In this document: positions 48,589 to 61,343 of the stretch, piece by piece
Layout of the letters: each line of letters begins with the position of its first letter
How positions within the stretch are numbered: position 1 is the first letter of the stretch
DNA from: Siderastrea radians
Lineage: Eukaryota > Cnidaria > Anthozoa > Scleractinia > Rhizangiidae
DNA length: 64,000 nucleotides
Reading direction: 5' to 3'
Assembly (NCBI GenBank): GCA_964017195.1
Contig: OZ024896.1
Coordinates: 558,001-622,000, forward strand
Made by a program: the position numbers and the translations under genes
Notes under the pieces: model-generated
Databases searched by the model: none
Told to the model about the DNA's origin: nothing
What the model saw: the letters and a program-made list of their open reading frames with translations, nothing else

Positions 48589-51139
48589 ATCATTATTACA
48601 ATTTTCTTTGGTGAAGAAATAAACAAAGACAACATATTCCTTTTTCTAGATGCTGGAAGAAAGAAACCCAATCAATTGCAACTGTCCTACTCATATGTGT
48701 ATGTGTATTCTAGTCAGTGAGGGGCATAGTAACATGTGCTGTGCAATATTAAATTGAGCCATGATGTATAGTGTCCAATTAATTCTCAAATCAGGGCTAT
48801 AGAGAAGGTGTTTGAGTTCTAAACCGCTCTAATGAAATTAACCTGCCTACATGACAGAATTGACTTTCAACCAAACAGATCTTATTTAAGGTTCTGATTC
48901 ATGTAATATTATTTTAGATAGTTTCTCATGTTCCCGAAGTAAGATGCGAAAACTGTTACCTTACAGATTTCATTTCTTTTCTTCCCTGCTTGTCCACTCA
49001 TCATCATCACATCCTTTATTTAAACACGATAAAAAATTTAAAGCATAATGCTTGTGGGGTCACGTAATTAATTAGATATAGTACGTAACTACGATACTTC
49101 TAGCAAGAATATTATTCGATAAGAAATTGAACACCCCACACGACAAGGCCATATAGAACTGAAGGAAGGATAACCTGAAAATACAAATCCAATAGGGCAT
49201 CCCTGCTTAGAAACGAACTTCTCTTTAAGAGGTTCAGTTTGTTAACAAAATTCTTTTGTTACTACGCATGTTGGTTTGATTTGCCGCTGTCTTCTCAAGT
49301 CTCTCTGTTTTTCTCAAGCAACTAAATTATAACCCGCTGCTTTTATTTACTCATTAGGGTGCAGGGTTCTTTGATACGCTTTTTCTCGAGTTATTTTAAC
49401 CATTAGCCCCTTTTCTTCCTTTTCACAAATAACAACCTCTCTTTCTTTAGGTGAAGGATAACACGTTGAACATCCATGAAAATGACAGCTATGATACTGA
49501 AATATGGTTTTGCCTCATGATGGTAACCATCAACAGGATGTTTGGCAATCATGCGCTCACCTCCATGACCGCAACCGTGGTGTTGTATGTGGATTCCACC
49601 CTGTCTCGACTTATATTCTATCCAACAACAAGCTTTGATGCCAAAGTTACCTTTCGGATAGAGCCCGCGTTCAAACAAAGACTGGTGTGCAAAGATCCTT
49701 TCCCCAGGGCATTTGATTTCGCTTTGGCCTTTTGAGCATGATTTGGCGTGACGCAGAAGATTACACGACCTTGTAAATCTTGCATCACAGTGAGCACCAC
49801 ATAGCTTTTTGTAGTCTTTTCCAAATCGGTGATTAAAAAGGTATGTTCTTTAAAAATACCAATTGTCATGGGTGAGGTTTTTCCATCTTTCTCATCCTCC
49901 CCCAACACCTCCCTCGCCTCCCCCATATGGACTTTAAAGTGACCCTTTAACGCAAAAAACCCCTCCGGTGTCACATCATACACAATAATTTCTTGACTGA
50001 AATGTTTAAAAATTAATGGAATGTGTTCAAATTCTACAATTTCATTTGGAATGTCGTGCAATCTGAAAATTTCTCTCGCAAGCTCTGTTGTTTTTCGTAG
50101 ATTATCTTTCTTGTGAGCCTCACGGTGTACTGCTAAACATCGAAACACACAGATTACCATCAAAAACATCGAGAGCAATGAATCCTTTCTCCGTGCACAA
50201 CCAATTTGGTAAGCGCCCTTCTACCCTCAGCGGTTGTCGATCTAAAATAACTTTAATTTGGACCCACAGGTACTTTTTAAACAAATTTTGTGCTCGGTAG
50301 GTTAATGTTTTCAGTGCCCAACCGTCCTTCTTCTTGCCGTTCCAACCACGCTTGTGCGTCACCATGAGTAGCAAACCAAGGACTTTTCTGTCTTTTCTGT
50401 CTTGTCCAAACAACAGTTTTGATCGTTTCAATATTTCTTAAAAGATAGATGTAAGAGTAATTTATTTTAAACCTGTTGTAAACAGAGTCACGAATCTTAT
50501 CCATCATTTCTGAAACTAACGTATTATTTAGATTAGAAGCGTATGGAAAGCGCCAGCTGATTGCTTGGTGCTTTGTGAATGCTATATAATTATGGTCCTG
50601 GTCGGTATCCTCTACAGCTGACATTTTAGAACATGACAATATTAATATTTTTATTCTCTCATCCAGGAAAAATGATTTTCAAGGACAAACTAACTGGAGA
50701 ATAGACAAAAATTCATAACCCAAGTCGATAGTGGGAAGGTGATGCCAAATTGTTCTTTCAGTCTTGGTAAGCTGCACGTTTTGTTTTGTCATTATGCCAT
50801 TGCATTGAATGGAATGAGTGGAGTCCAATTCAGCCTGTAATCTTATAAGTAATCTACGGTGACAACATATCCAACAAAACATGACAACATAATTGGCATA
50901 AGGTCCTGTTAAAGACTAATTTATCATATCTATAAAATGTCAGCACACATAAGGTCATCAACTCGCTTTGACTTCTCCCTGAAAAACAAACCAGTTTGTA
51001 GAAATGGGACGTGTCACAAGAAACAAATTTTGGTCCCGGCATCTAGATTTTGCATGAAAGGACTTGGTTCCCGGGACTATTTGCAGGGGACATGTAGGAA
51101 AAGTTGCAGTGGTGACGTTAGATCTTTTAAAGGTTATTC
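48589..51139. repeat. Unit 20 (2551 bp)
   Basis: AACAACAG with GTCCAATTC and CTACGG, the same combination as unit 17, three units to the left. Private changes are A at 48720 and G at 51103. Confidence 0.95.
49317..50624 (-). pseudogene. Polymerase-like pseudogene, unit 20 copy
   Basis: EDEK type with TVVWTRQ, the last copy to the right with this Val. Confidence 0.7.
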
Positions 51140-53690
51140 ATCATTATTACAATTTTCTTTGGTGAAGAAATAAACAAAGACAACATATTCCTTTTTCTAG
51201 ATGCTGGAAGAAAGAAACCCAATCAATTGCAACTGTCCTACTCATATGTGTATGTGTATTCTAGTCAGTGGGGGGCATAGTAACATGTGCTGTGCAATAT
51301 TAAATTGAGCCATGATGTATAGTGTCCAATTAATTCTCAAATCAGGGCTATAGAGAAGGTGTTTGAGTTCTAAACCGCTCTAATGAAATTAACCTGCCTA
51401 CATGACAGAATTGACTTTCAACCAAACAGATCTTATTTAAGGTTCTGATTCATGTAATATTATTTTAGATAGTTTCTCATGTTCCCGAAGTAAGATGCGA
51501 AAACTGTTACCTTACAGATTTCATTTCTTTTCTTCCCTGCTTGTCCACTCATCATCATCACATCCTTTATTTAAACACGATAAAAAATTTAAAGCATAAT
51601 GCTTGTGGGGTCACGTAATTAATTAGATATAGTACGTAACTACGATACTTCTAGCAAGAATATTATTCGATAAGAAATTGAACACCCCACACGACAAGGC
51701 CATATAGAACTGAAGGAAGGATAACCTGAAAATACAAATCCAATAGGGCATCCCTGCTTAGAAACGAACTTCTCTTTAAGAGGTTCAGTTTGTTAACAAA
51801 ATTCTTTTGTTACTACGCATGTTGGTTTGATTTGCCGCTGTCTTCTCAAGTCTCTCTGTTTTTCTCAAGCAACTAAATTATAACCCGCTGCTTTTATTTA
51901 CTCATTAGGGTGCAGGGTTCTTTGATACGCTTTTTCTCGAGTTATTTTAACCATTAGCCCCTTTTCTTCCTTTTCACAAATAACAACCTCTCTTTCTTTA
52001 GGTGAAGGATAACACGTTGAACATCCATGAAAATGACAGCTATGATACTGAAATATGGTTTTGCCTCATGATGGTAACCATCAACAGGATGTTTGGCAAT
52101 CATGCGCTCACCTCCATGACCGCAACCGTGGTGTTGTATGTGGATTCCACCCTGTCTCGACTTATATTCTATCCAACAACAAGCTTTGATGCCAAAGTTA
52201 CCTTTCGGATAGAGCCCGCGTTCAAACAAAGACTGGTGTGCAAAGATCCTTTCCCCAGGGCATTTGATTTCGCTTTGGCCTTTTGAGCATGATTTGGCGT
52301 GACGCAGAAGATTACACGACCTTGTAAATCTTGCATCACAGTGAGCACCACATAGCTTTTTGTAGTCTTTTCCAAATCGGTGATTAAAAAGGTATGTTCT
52401 TTAAAAATACCAATTGTCATGGGTGAGGTTTTTCCATCTTTCTCATCCTCCCCCAACACCTCCCTCGCCTCCCCCATATGGACTTTAAAGTGACCCTTTA
52501 ACGCAAAAAACCCCTCCGGTGTCACATCATACACAATAATTTCTTGACTGAAATGTTTAAAAATTAATGGAATGTGTTCAAATTCTACAATTTCATTTGG
52601 AATGTCGTGCAATCTGAAAATTTCTCTCGCAAGCTCTGTTGTTTTTCGTAGATTATCTTTCTTGTGAGCCTCACGGTGTACTGCTAAACATCGAAACACA
52701 CAGATTACCATCAAAAACATCGAGAGCAATGAATCCTTTCTCCGTGCACAACCAATTTGGTAAGCGCCCTTCTACCCTCAGCGGTTGTCGATCTAAAATA
52801 ACTTTAATTTGGACCCACAGGTACTTTTTAAACAAATTTTGTGCTCGGTAGGTTAATGTTTTCAGTGCCCAACCGTCCTTCTTCTTGCCGTTCCAACCAC
52901 GCTTGTGCGTCACCATGAGTAGCAAACCAAGGACTTTTCTGTCTTTTCTGTCTTGTCCAAACAAGAGTTTTGATCGTTTCAATATTTCTTAAAAGATAGA
53001 TGTAAGAGTAATTTATTTTAAACCTGTTGTAAACAGAGTCACGAATCTTATCCATCATTTCTGAAACTAACGTATTATTTCGATTAGAAGCGTATGGAAA
53101 GCGCCAGCTGATTGCTTGGTGCTTTGTGAATGCTATATAATTATGGTCCTGGTCGGTATCCTCTACAGCTGACATTTTAGAACATGACAATATTAATATT
53201 TTTATTCTCTCATCCAGGAAAAATGATTTTCAAGGACAAACTAACTGGAGAATAGACAAAAATTCATAACCCAAGTCGATAGTGGGAAGGTGATGCCAAA
53301 TTGTTCTTTCAGTCTTGGTAAGCTGCACGTTTTGTTTTGTCATTATGCCATTGCATTGAATGGAATGAGTGGAGTCCAATTCAGCCTGTAATCTTATAAG
53401 TAATCTACGGTGACAACATATCCAACAAAACATGACAACATAATTGGCATAAGGTCCTGTTAAAGACTAATTTATCATATCTATAAAATGTCAGCACACA
53501 TAAGGTCATCAACTCGCTTTGACTTCTCCCTGAAAAACAAACCAGTTTGTAGAAATGGGACGTGTCACAAGAAACAAATTTTGGTCCCGGCATCTAGATT
53601 TTGCATGAAAGGACTTGGTTCCCGGGACTATTTGCAGGGGACATGTAGGAAAAATTGCAGTGGTGACGTTAGATCTTTTAAAGGTTATTC
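51140..53690. repeat. Unit 21 (2551 bp)
   Basis: Common state except C at 53091 (TTATTTCGAT), which is shared only with unit 17. Confidence 0.95.
51868..53175 (-). pseudogene. Polymerase-like pseudogene, unit 21 copy
   Basis: EDEK type. ASNRNN as in unit 17, but without its nonsense change. Confidence 0.7.
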
Positions 53691-56241
53691 ATCATTATTA
53701 CAATTTTCTTTGGTGAAGAAATAAACAAAGACAACATATTCCTTTTTCTAGATGCTGGAAGAAAGAAACCCAATCAATTGCAACTGTCCTACTCATATGT
53801 GTATGTGTATTCTAGTCAGTGGGGGGCATAGTAACATGTGCTGTGCAATATTAAATTGAGCCATGATGTATAGTGTCCAATTAATTCTCAAATCAGGGCT
53901 ATAGAGAAGGTGTTTGAGTTCTAAACCGCTCTAATGAAATTAACCTGCCTACATGACAGAATTGACTTTCAACCAAACAGATCTTATTTAAGGTTCTGAT
54001 TCATGTAATATTATTTTAGATAGTTTCTCATGTTCCCGAAGTAAGATGCGAAAACTGTTACCTTACAGATTTCATTTCTTTTCTTCCCTGCTTGTCCACT
54101 CATCATCATCACATCCTTTATTTAAACACGATAAAAAATTTAAAGCATAATGCTTGTGGGGTCACGTAATTAATTAGATATAGTACGTAACTACGATACT
54201 TCTAGCAAGAATATTATTCGATAAGAAATTGAACACCCCACACGACAAGGCCATATAGAACTGAAGGAAGGATAACCTGAAAATACAAATCCAATAGGGC
54301 ATCCCTGCTTAGAAACGAACTTCTCTTTAAGAGGTTCAGTTTGTTAACAAAATTCTTTTGTTACTACGCATGTTGGTTTGATTTGCCGCTGTCTTCTCAA
54401 GTCTCTCTGTTTTTCTCAAGCAACTAAATTATAACCCGCTGCTTTTATTTACTCATTAGGGTGCAGGGTTCTTTGATACGCTTTTTCTCGAGTTATTTTA
54501 ACCATTAGCCCCTTTTCTTCCTTTTCACAAATAACAACCTCTCTTTCTTTAGGTGAAGGATAACACGTTGAACATCCATGAAAATGACAGCTATGATACT
54601 GAAATATGGTTTTGCCTCATGATGGTAACCATCAACAGGATGTTTGGCAATCATGCGCTCACCTCCATGACCGCAACCGTGGTGTTGTATGTGGATTCCA
54701 CCCTGTCTCGACTTATATTCTATCCAACAACAAGCTTTGATGCCAAAGTTACCTTTCGGATAGAGCCCGCGTTCAAACAAAGACTGGTGTGCAAAGATCC
54801 TTTCCCCAGGGCATTTGATTTCGCTTTGGCCTTTTGAGCATGATTTGGCGTGACGCAGAAGATTACACGACCTTGTAAATCTTGCATCACAGTGAGCACC
54901 ACATAGCTTTTTGTAGTCTTTTCCAAATCGGTGATTAAAAAGGTATGTTCTTTAAAAATACCAATTGTCATGGGTGAGGTTTTTCCATCTTTCTCATCCT
55001 CCCCCAACACCTCCCTCGCCTCCCCCATATGGACTTTAAAGTGACCCTTTAACGCAAAAAACCCCTCCGGTGTCACATCATACACAATAATTTCTTGACT
55101 GAAATGTTTAAAAATTAATGGAATGTGTTCAAATTCTACAATTTCATTTGGAATGTCGTGCAATCTGAAAATTTCTCTCGCAAGCTCTGTTGTTTTTCGT
55201 AGATTATCTTTCTTGTGAGCCTCACGGTGTACTGCTAAACATCGAAACACACAGATTACCATCAAAAACATCGAGAGCAATGAATCCTTTCTCCGTGCAC
55301 AACCAATTTGGTAAGCGCCCTTCTACCCTCAGCGGTTGTCGATCTAAAATAACTTTAATTTGGACCCACAGGTACTTTTTAAACAAATTTTGTGCTCGGT
55401 AGGTTAATGTTTTCAGTGCCCAACCGTCCTTCTTCTTGCCGTTCCAACCACGCTTGTGCGTCACCATGAGTAGCAAACCAAGGACTTTTCTGTCTTTTCT
55501 GTCTTGTCCAAACAAGAGTTTTGATCGTTTCAATATTTCTTAAAAGATAGATGTAAGAGTAATTTATTTTAAACCTGTTGTAAACAGAGTCACGAATCTT
55601 ATCCATCATTTCTGAAACTAACGTATTATTTAGATTAGAAGCGTATGGAAAGCGCCAGCTGATTGCTTGGTGCTTTGTGAATGCTATATAATTATGGTCC
55701 TGGTCGGTATCCTCTACAGCTGACATTTTAGAACATGACAATATTAATATTTTTATTCTCTCATCCAGGAAAAATGATTTTCAAGGACAAACTAACTGGA
55801 GAATAGACAAAAATTCATAACCCAAGTCGATAGTGGGAAGGTGATGCCAAATTGTTCTTTCAGTCTTGGTAAGCTGCACGTTTTGTTTTGTCATTATGCC
55901 ATTGCATTGAATGGAATGAGTGGAGTCCAATTCAGCCTGTAATCTTATAAGTAATCTACGGTGACAACATATCCAACAAAACATGACAACATAATTGGCA
56001 TAAGGTCCTGTTAAAGACTAATTTATCATATCTATAAAATGTCAGCACACATAAGGTCATCAACTCGCTTTGACTTCTCCCTGAAAAACAAACCAGTTTG
56101 TAGAAATGGGACGTGTCACAAGAAACAAATTTTGGTCCCGGCATCTAGATTTTGCATGAAAGGACTTGGTTCCCGGGACTATTTGCAGGGGACATGTAGG
56201 AAAAATTGCAGTGGTGACGTTAGATCTTTTAAAGGTTATTC
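53691..56241. repeat. Unit 22 (2551 bp)
   Basis: Common state of the homogeneous block at all diagnostic sites. I noticed no private change. Confidence 0.95.
54419..55726 (-). pseudogene. Polymerase-like pseudogene, unit 22 copy
   Basis: EDEK type with TLVWTRQ. No private change noticed. Confidence 0.7.
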
Positions 56242-58792
56242 ATCATTATTACAATTTTCTTTGGTGAAGAAATAAACAAAGACAACATATTCCTTTTTCT
56301 AGATGCTGGAAGAAAGAAACCCAATCAATTGCAACTGTCCTACTCATATGTGTATGTGTATTCTAGTCAGTGGGGGGCATAGTAACATGTGCTGTGCAAT
56401 ATTAAATTGAGCCATGATGTATAGTGTCCAATTAATTCTCAAATCAGGGCTATAGAGAAGGTGTTTGAGTTCTAAACCGCTCTAATGAAATTAACCTGCC
56501 TACATGACAGAATTGACTTTCAACCAAACAGATCTTATTTAAGGTTCTGATTCATGTAATATTATTTTAGATAGTTTCTCATGTTCCCGAAGTAAGATGC
56601 GAAAACTGTTACCTTGCAGATTTCATTTCTTTTCTTCCCTGCTTGTCCACTCATCATCATCACATCCTTTATTTAAACACGATAAAAAATTTAAAGCATA
56701 ATGCTTGTGGGGTCACGTAATTAATTAGATATAGTACGTAACTACGATACTTCTAGCAAGAATATTATTCGATAAGAAATTGAACACCCCACACGACAAG
56801 GCCATATAGAACTGAAGGAAGGATAACCTGAAAATACAAATCCAATAGGGCATCCCTGCTTAGAAACGAACTTCTCTTTAAGAGGTTCAGTTTGTTAACA
56901 AAATTCTTTTGTTACTACGCATGTTGGTTTGATTTGCCGCTGTCTTCTCAAGTCTCTCTGTTTTTCTCAAGCAACTAAATTATAACCCGCTGCTTTTATT
57001 TACTCATTAGGGTGCAGGGTTCTTTGATACGCTTTTTCTCGAGTTATTTTAACCATTAGCCCCTTTTCTTCCTTTTCACAAATAACAACCTCTCTTTCTT
57101 TAGGTGAAGGATAACACGTTGAACATCCATGAAAATGACAGCTATGATACTGAAATATGGTTTTGCCTCATGATGGTAACCATCAACAGGATGTTTGGCA
57201 ATCATGCGCTCACCTCCATGACCGCAACCGTGGTGTTGTATGTGGATTCCACCCTGTCTCGACTTATATTCTATCCAACAACAAGCTTTGATGCCAAAGT
57301 TACCTTTCGGATAGAGCCCGCGTTCAAACAAAGACTGGTGTGCAAAGATCCTTTCCCCAGGGCATTTGATTTCGCTTTGGCCTTTTGAGCATGATTTGGC
57401 GTGACGCAGAAGATTACACGACCTTGTAAATCTTGCATCACAGTGAGCACCACATAGCTTTTTGTAGTCTTTTCCAAATCGGTGATTAAAAAGGTATGTT
57501 CTTTAAAAATACCAATTGTCATGGGTGAGGTTTTTCCATCTTTCTCATCCTCCCCCAACACCTCCCTCGCCTCCCCCATATGGACTTTAAAGTGACCCTT
57601 TAACGCAAAAAACCCCTCCGGTGTCACATCATACACAATAATTTCTTGACTGAAATGTTTAAAAATTAATGGAATGTGTTCAAATTCTACAATTTCATTT
57701 GGAATGTCGTGCAATCTGAAAATTTCTCTCGCAAGCTCTGTTGTTTTTCGTAGATTATCTTTCTTGTGAGCCTCACGGTGTACTGCTAAACATCGAAACA
57801 CACAGATTACCATCAAAAACATCGAGAGCAATGAATCCTTTCTCCGTGCACAACCAATTTGGTAAGCGCCCTTCTACCCTCAGCGGTTGTCGATCTAAAA
57901 TAACTTTAATTTGGACCCACAGGTACTTTTTAAACAAATTTTGTGCTCGGTAGGTTAATGTTTTCAGTGCCCAACCGTCCTTCTTCTTGCCGTTCCAACC
58001 ACGCTTGTGCGTCACCATGAGTAGCAAACCAAGGACTTTTCTGTCTTTTCTGTCTTGTCCAAACAAGAGTTTTGATCGTTTCAATATTTCTTAAAAGATA
58101 GATGTAAGAGTAATTTATTTTAAACCTGTTGTAAACAGAGTCACGAATCTTATCCATCATTTCTGAAACTAACGTATTATTTAGATTAGAAGCGTATGGA
58201 AAGCGCCAGCTGATTGCTTGGTGCTTTGTGAATGCTATATAATTATGGTCCTGGTCGGTATCCTCTACAGCTGACATTTTAGAACATGACAATATTAATA
58301 TTTTTATTCTCTCATCCAGGAAAAATGATTTTCAAGGACAAACTAACTGGAGAATAGACAAAAATTCATAACCCAAGTCGATAGTGGGAAGGTGATGCCA
58401 AATTGTTCTTTCAGTCTTGGTAAGCTGCACGTTTTGTTTTGTCATTATGCCATTGCATTGAATGGAATGAGTGGAGTCCAATTCAGCCTGTAATCTTATA
58501 AGTAATCTACGGTGACAACATATCCAACAAAACATGACAACATAATTGGCATAAGGTCCTGTTAAAGACTAATTTATCATATCTATAAAATGTCAGCACA
58601 CATAAGGTCATCAACTCGCTTTGACTTCTCCCTGAAAAACAAACCAGTTTGTAGAAATGGGACGTGTCACAAGAAACAAATTTTGGTCCCGGCATCTAGA
58701 TTTTGCATGAAAGGACTTGGTTCCCGGGACTATTTGCAGGGGACATGTAGGAAAAATTGCAGTGGTGACGTTAGATCTTTTAAAGGTTATTC
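56242..58792. repeat. Unit 23 (2551 bp)
   Basis: Common state. The one private change I noticed is G at 56616 (ACCTTGCAGA). Confidence 0.95.
56970..58277 (-). pseudogene. Polymerase-like pseudogene, unit 23 copy
   Basis: EDEK type. The private base of this unit (56616) lies in the spacer outside the pseudogene. Confidence 0.7.
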
Positions 58793-61343
58793 ATCATTAT
58801 TACAATTTTCTTTGGTGAAGAAATAAACAAAGACAACATATTCCTTTTTCTAGATGCTGGAAGAAAGAAACCCAATCAATTGCAACTGTCCTACTCATAT
58901 GTGTATGTGTATTCTAGTCAGTGGGGGGCATAGTAACATGTGCTGTGCAATATTAAATTGAGCCATGATGTATAGTGTCCAATTAATTCTCAAATCAGGG
59001 CTATAGAGAAGGTGTTTGAGTTCTAAACCGCTCTAATGAAATTAACCTGCCTACATGACAGAATTGACTTTCAACCAAACAGATCTTATTTAAGGTTCTG
59101 ATTCATGTAATATTATTTTAGATAGTTTCTCATGTTCCCGAAGTAAGATGCGAAAACTGTTACCTTACAGATTTCATTTCTTTTCTTCCCTGCTTGTCCA
59201 CTCATCATCATCACATCCTTTATTTAAACACGATAAAAAATTTAAAGCATAATGCTTGTGGGGTCACGTAATTAATTAGATATAGTACGTAACTACGATA
59301 CTTCTAGCAAGAATATTATTCGATAAGAAATTGAACACCCCACACGACAAGGCCATATAGAACTGAAGGAAGGATAACCTGAAAATACAAATCCAATAGG
59401 GCATCCCTGCTTAGAAACGAACTTCTCTTTAAGAGGTTCAGTTTGTTAACAAAATTCTTTTGTTACTACGCATGTTGGTTTGATTTGCCGCTGTCTTCTC
59501 AAGTCTCTCTGTTTTTCTCAAGCAACTAAATTATAACCCGCTGCTTTTATTTACTCATTAGGGTGCAGGGTTCTTTGATACGCTTTTTCTCGAGTTATTT
59601 TAACCATTAGCCCCTTTTCTTCCTTTTCACAAATAACAACCTCTCTTTCTTTAGGTGAAGGATAACACGTTGAACATCCATGAAAATGACAGCTATGATA
59701 CTGAAATATGGTTTTGCCTCATGATGGTAACCATCAACAGGATGTTTGGCAATCATGCGCTCACCTCCATGACCGCAACCGTGGTGTTGTATGTGGATTC
59801 CACCCTGTCTCGACTTATATTCTATCCAACAACAAGCTTTGATGCCAAAGTTACCTTTCGGATAGAGCCCGCGTTCAAACAAAGACTGGTGTGCAAAGAT
59901 CCTTTCCCCAGGGCATTTGATTTCGCTTTGGCCTTTTGAGCATGATTTGGCGTGACGCAGAAGATTACACGACCTTGTAAATCTTGCATCACAGTGAGCA
60001 CCACATAGCTTTTTGTAGTCTTTTCCAAATCGGTGATTAAAAAGGTATGTTCTTTAAAAATACCAATTGTCATGGGTGAGGTTTTTCCATCTTTCTCATC
60101 CTCCCCCAACACCTCCCTCGCCTCCCCCATATGGACTTTAAAGTGACCCTTTAACGCAAAAAACCCCTCCGGTGTCACATCATACACAATAATTTCTTGA
60201 CTGAAATGTTTAAAAATTAATGGAATGTGTTCAAATTCTACAATTTCATTTGGAATGTCGTGCAATCTGAAAATTTCTCTCGCAAGCTCTGTTGTTTTTC
60301 GTAGATTATCTTTCTTGTGAGCCTCACGGTGTACTGCTAAACATCGAAACACACAGATTACCATCAAAAACATCGAGAGCAATGAATCCTTTCTCCGTGC
60401 ACAACCAATTTGGTAAGCGCCCTTCTACCCTCAGCGGTTGTCGATCTAAAATAACTTTAATTTGGACCCACAGGTACTTTTTAAACAAATTTTGTGCTCG
60501 GTAGGTTAATGTTTTCAGTGCCCAACCGTCCTTCTTCTTGCCGTTCCAACCACGCTTGTGCGTCACCATGAGTAGCAAACCAAGGACTTTTCTGTCTTTT
60601 CTGTCTTGTCCAAACAAGAGTTTTGATCGTTTCAATATTTCTTAAAAGATAGATGTAAGAGTAATTTATTTTAAACCTGTTGTAAACAGAGTCACGAATC
60701 TTATCCATCATTTCTGAAACTAACGTATTATTTAGATTAGAAGCGTATGGAAAGCGCCAGCTGATTGCTTGGTGCTTTGTGAATGCTATATAATTATGGT
60801 CCTGGTCGGTATCCTCTACAGCTGACATTTTAGAACATGACAATATTAATATTTTTATTCTCTCATCCAGGAAAAATGATTTTCAAGGACAAACTAACTG
60901 GAGAATAGACAAAAATTCATAACCCAAGTCGATAGTGGGAAGGTGATGCCAAATTGTTCTTTCAGTCTTGGTAAGCTGCACGTTTTGTTTTGTCATTATG
61001 CCATTGCATTGAATGGAATGAGTGGAGTCCAATTCAGCCTGTAATCTTATAAGTAATCTACGGTGACAACATATCCAACAAAACATGACAACATAATTGG
61101 CATAAGGTCCTGTTAAAGACTAATTTATCATATCTATAAAATGTCAGCACACATAAGGTCATCAACTCGCTTTGACTTCTCCCTGAAAAACAAACCAGTT
61201 TGTAGAAATGGGACGTGTCACAAGAAACAAATTTTGGTCCCGGCATCTAGATTTTGCATGAAAGGACTTGGTTCCCGGGACTATTTGCAGGGGACATGTA
61301 GGAAAAATTGCAGTGGTGACGTTAGATCTTTTAAAGGTTATTC
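58793..61343. repeat. Unit 24 (2551 bp)
   Basis: Common state at all diagnostic sites. I noticed no private change. Confidence 0.95.
59521..60828 (-). pseudogene. Polymerase-like pseudogene, unit 24 copy
   Basis: EDEK type with TLVWTRQ. No private change noticed. Confidence 0.7.
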
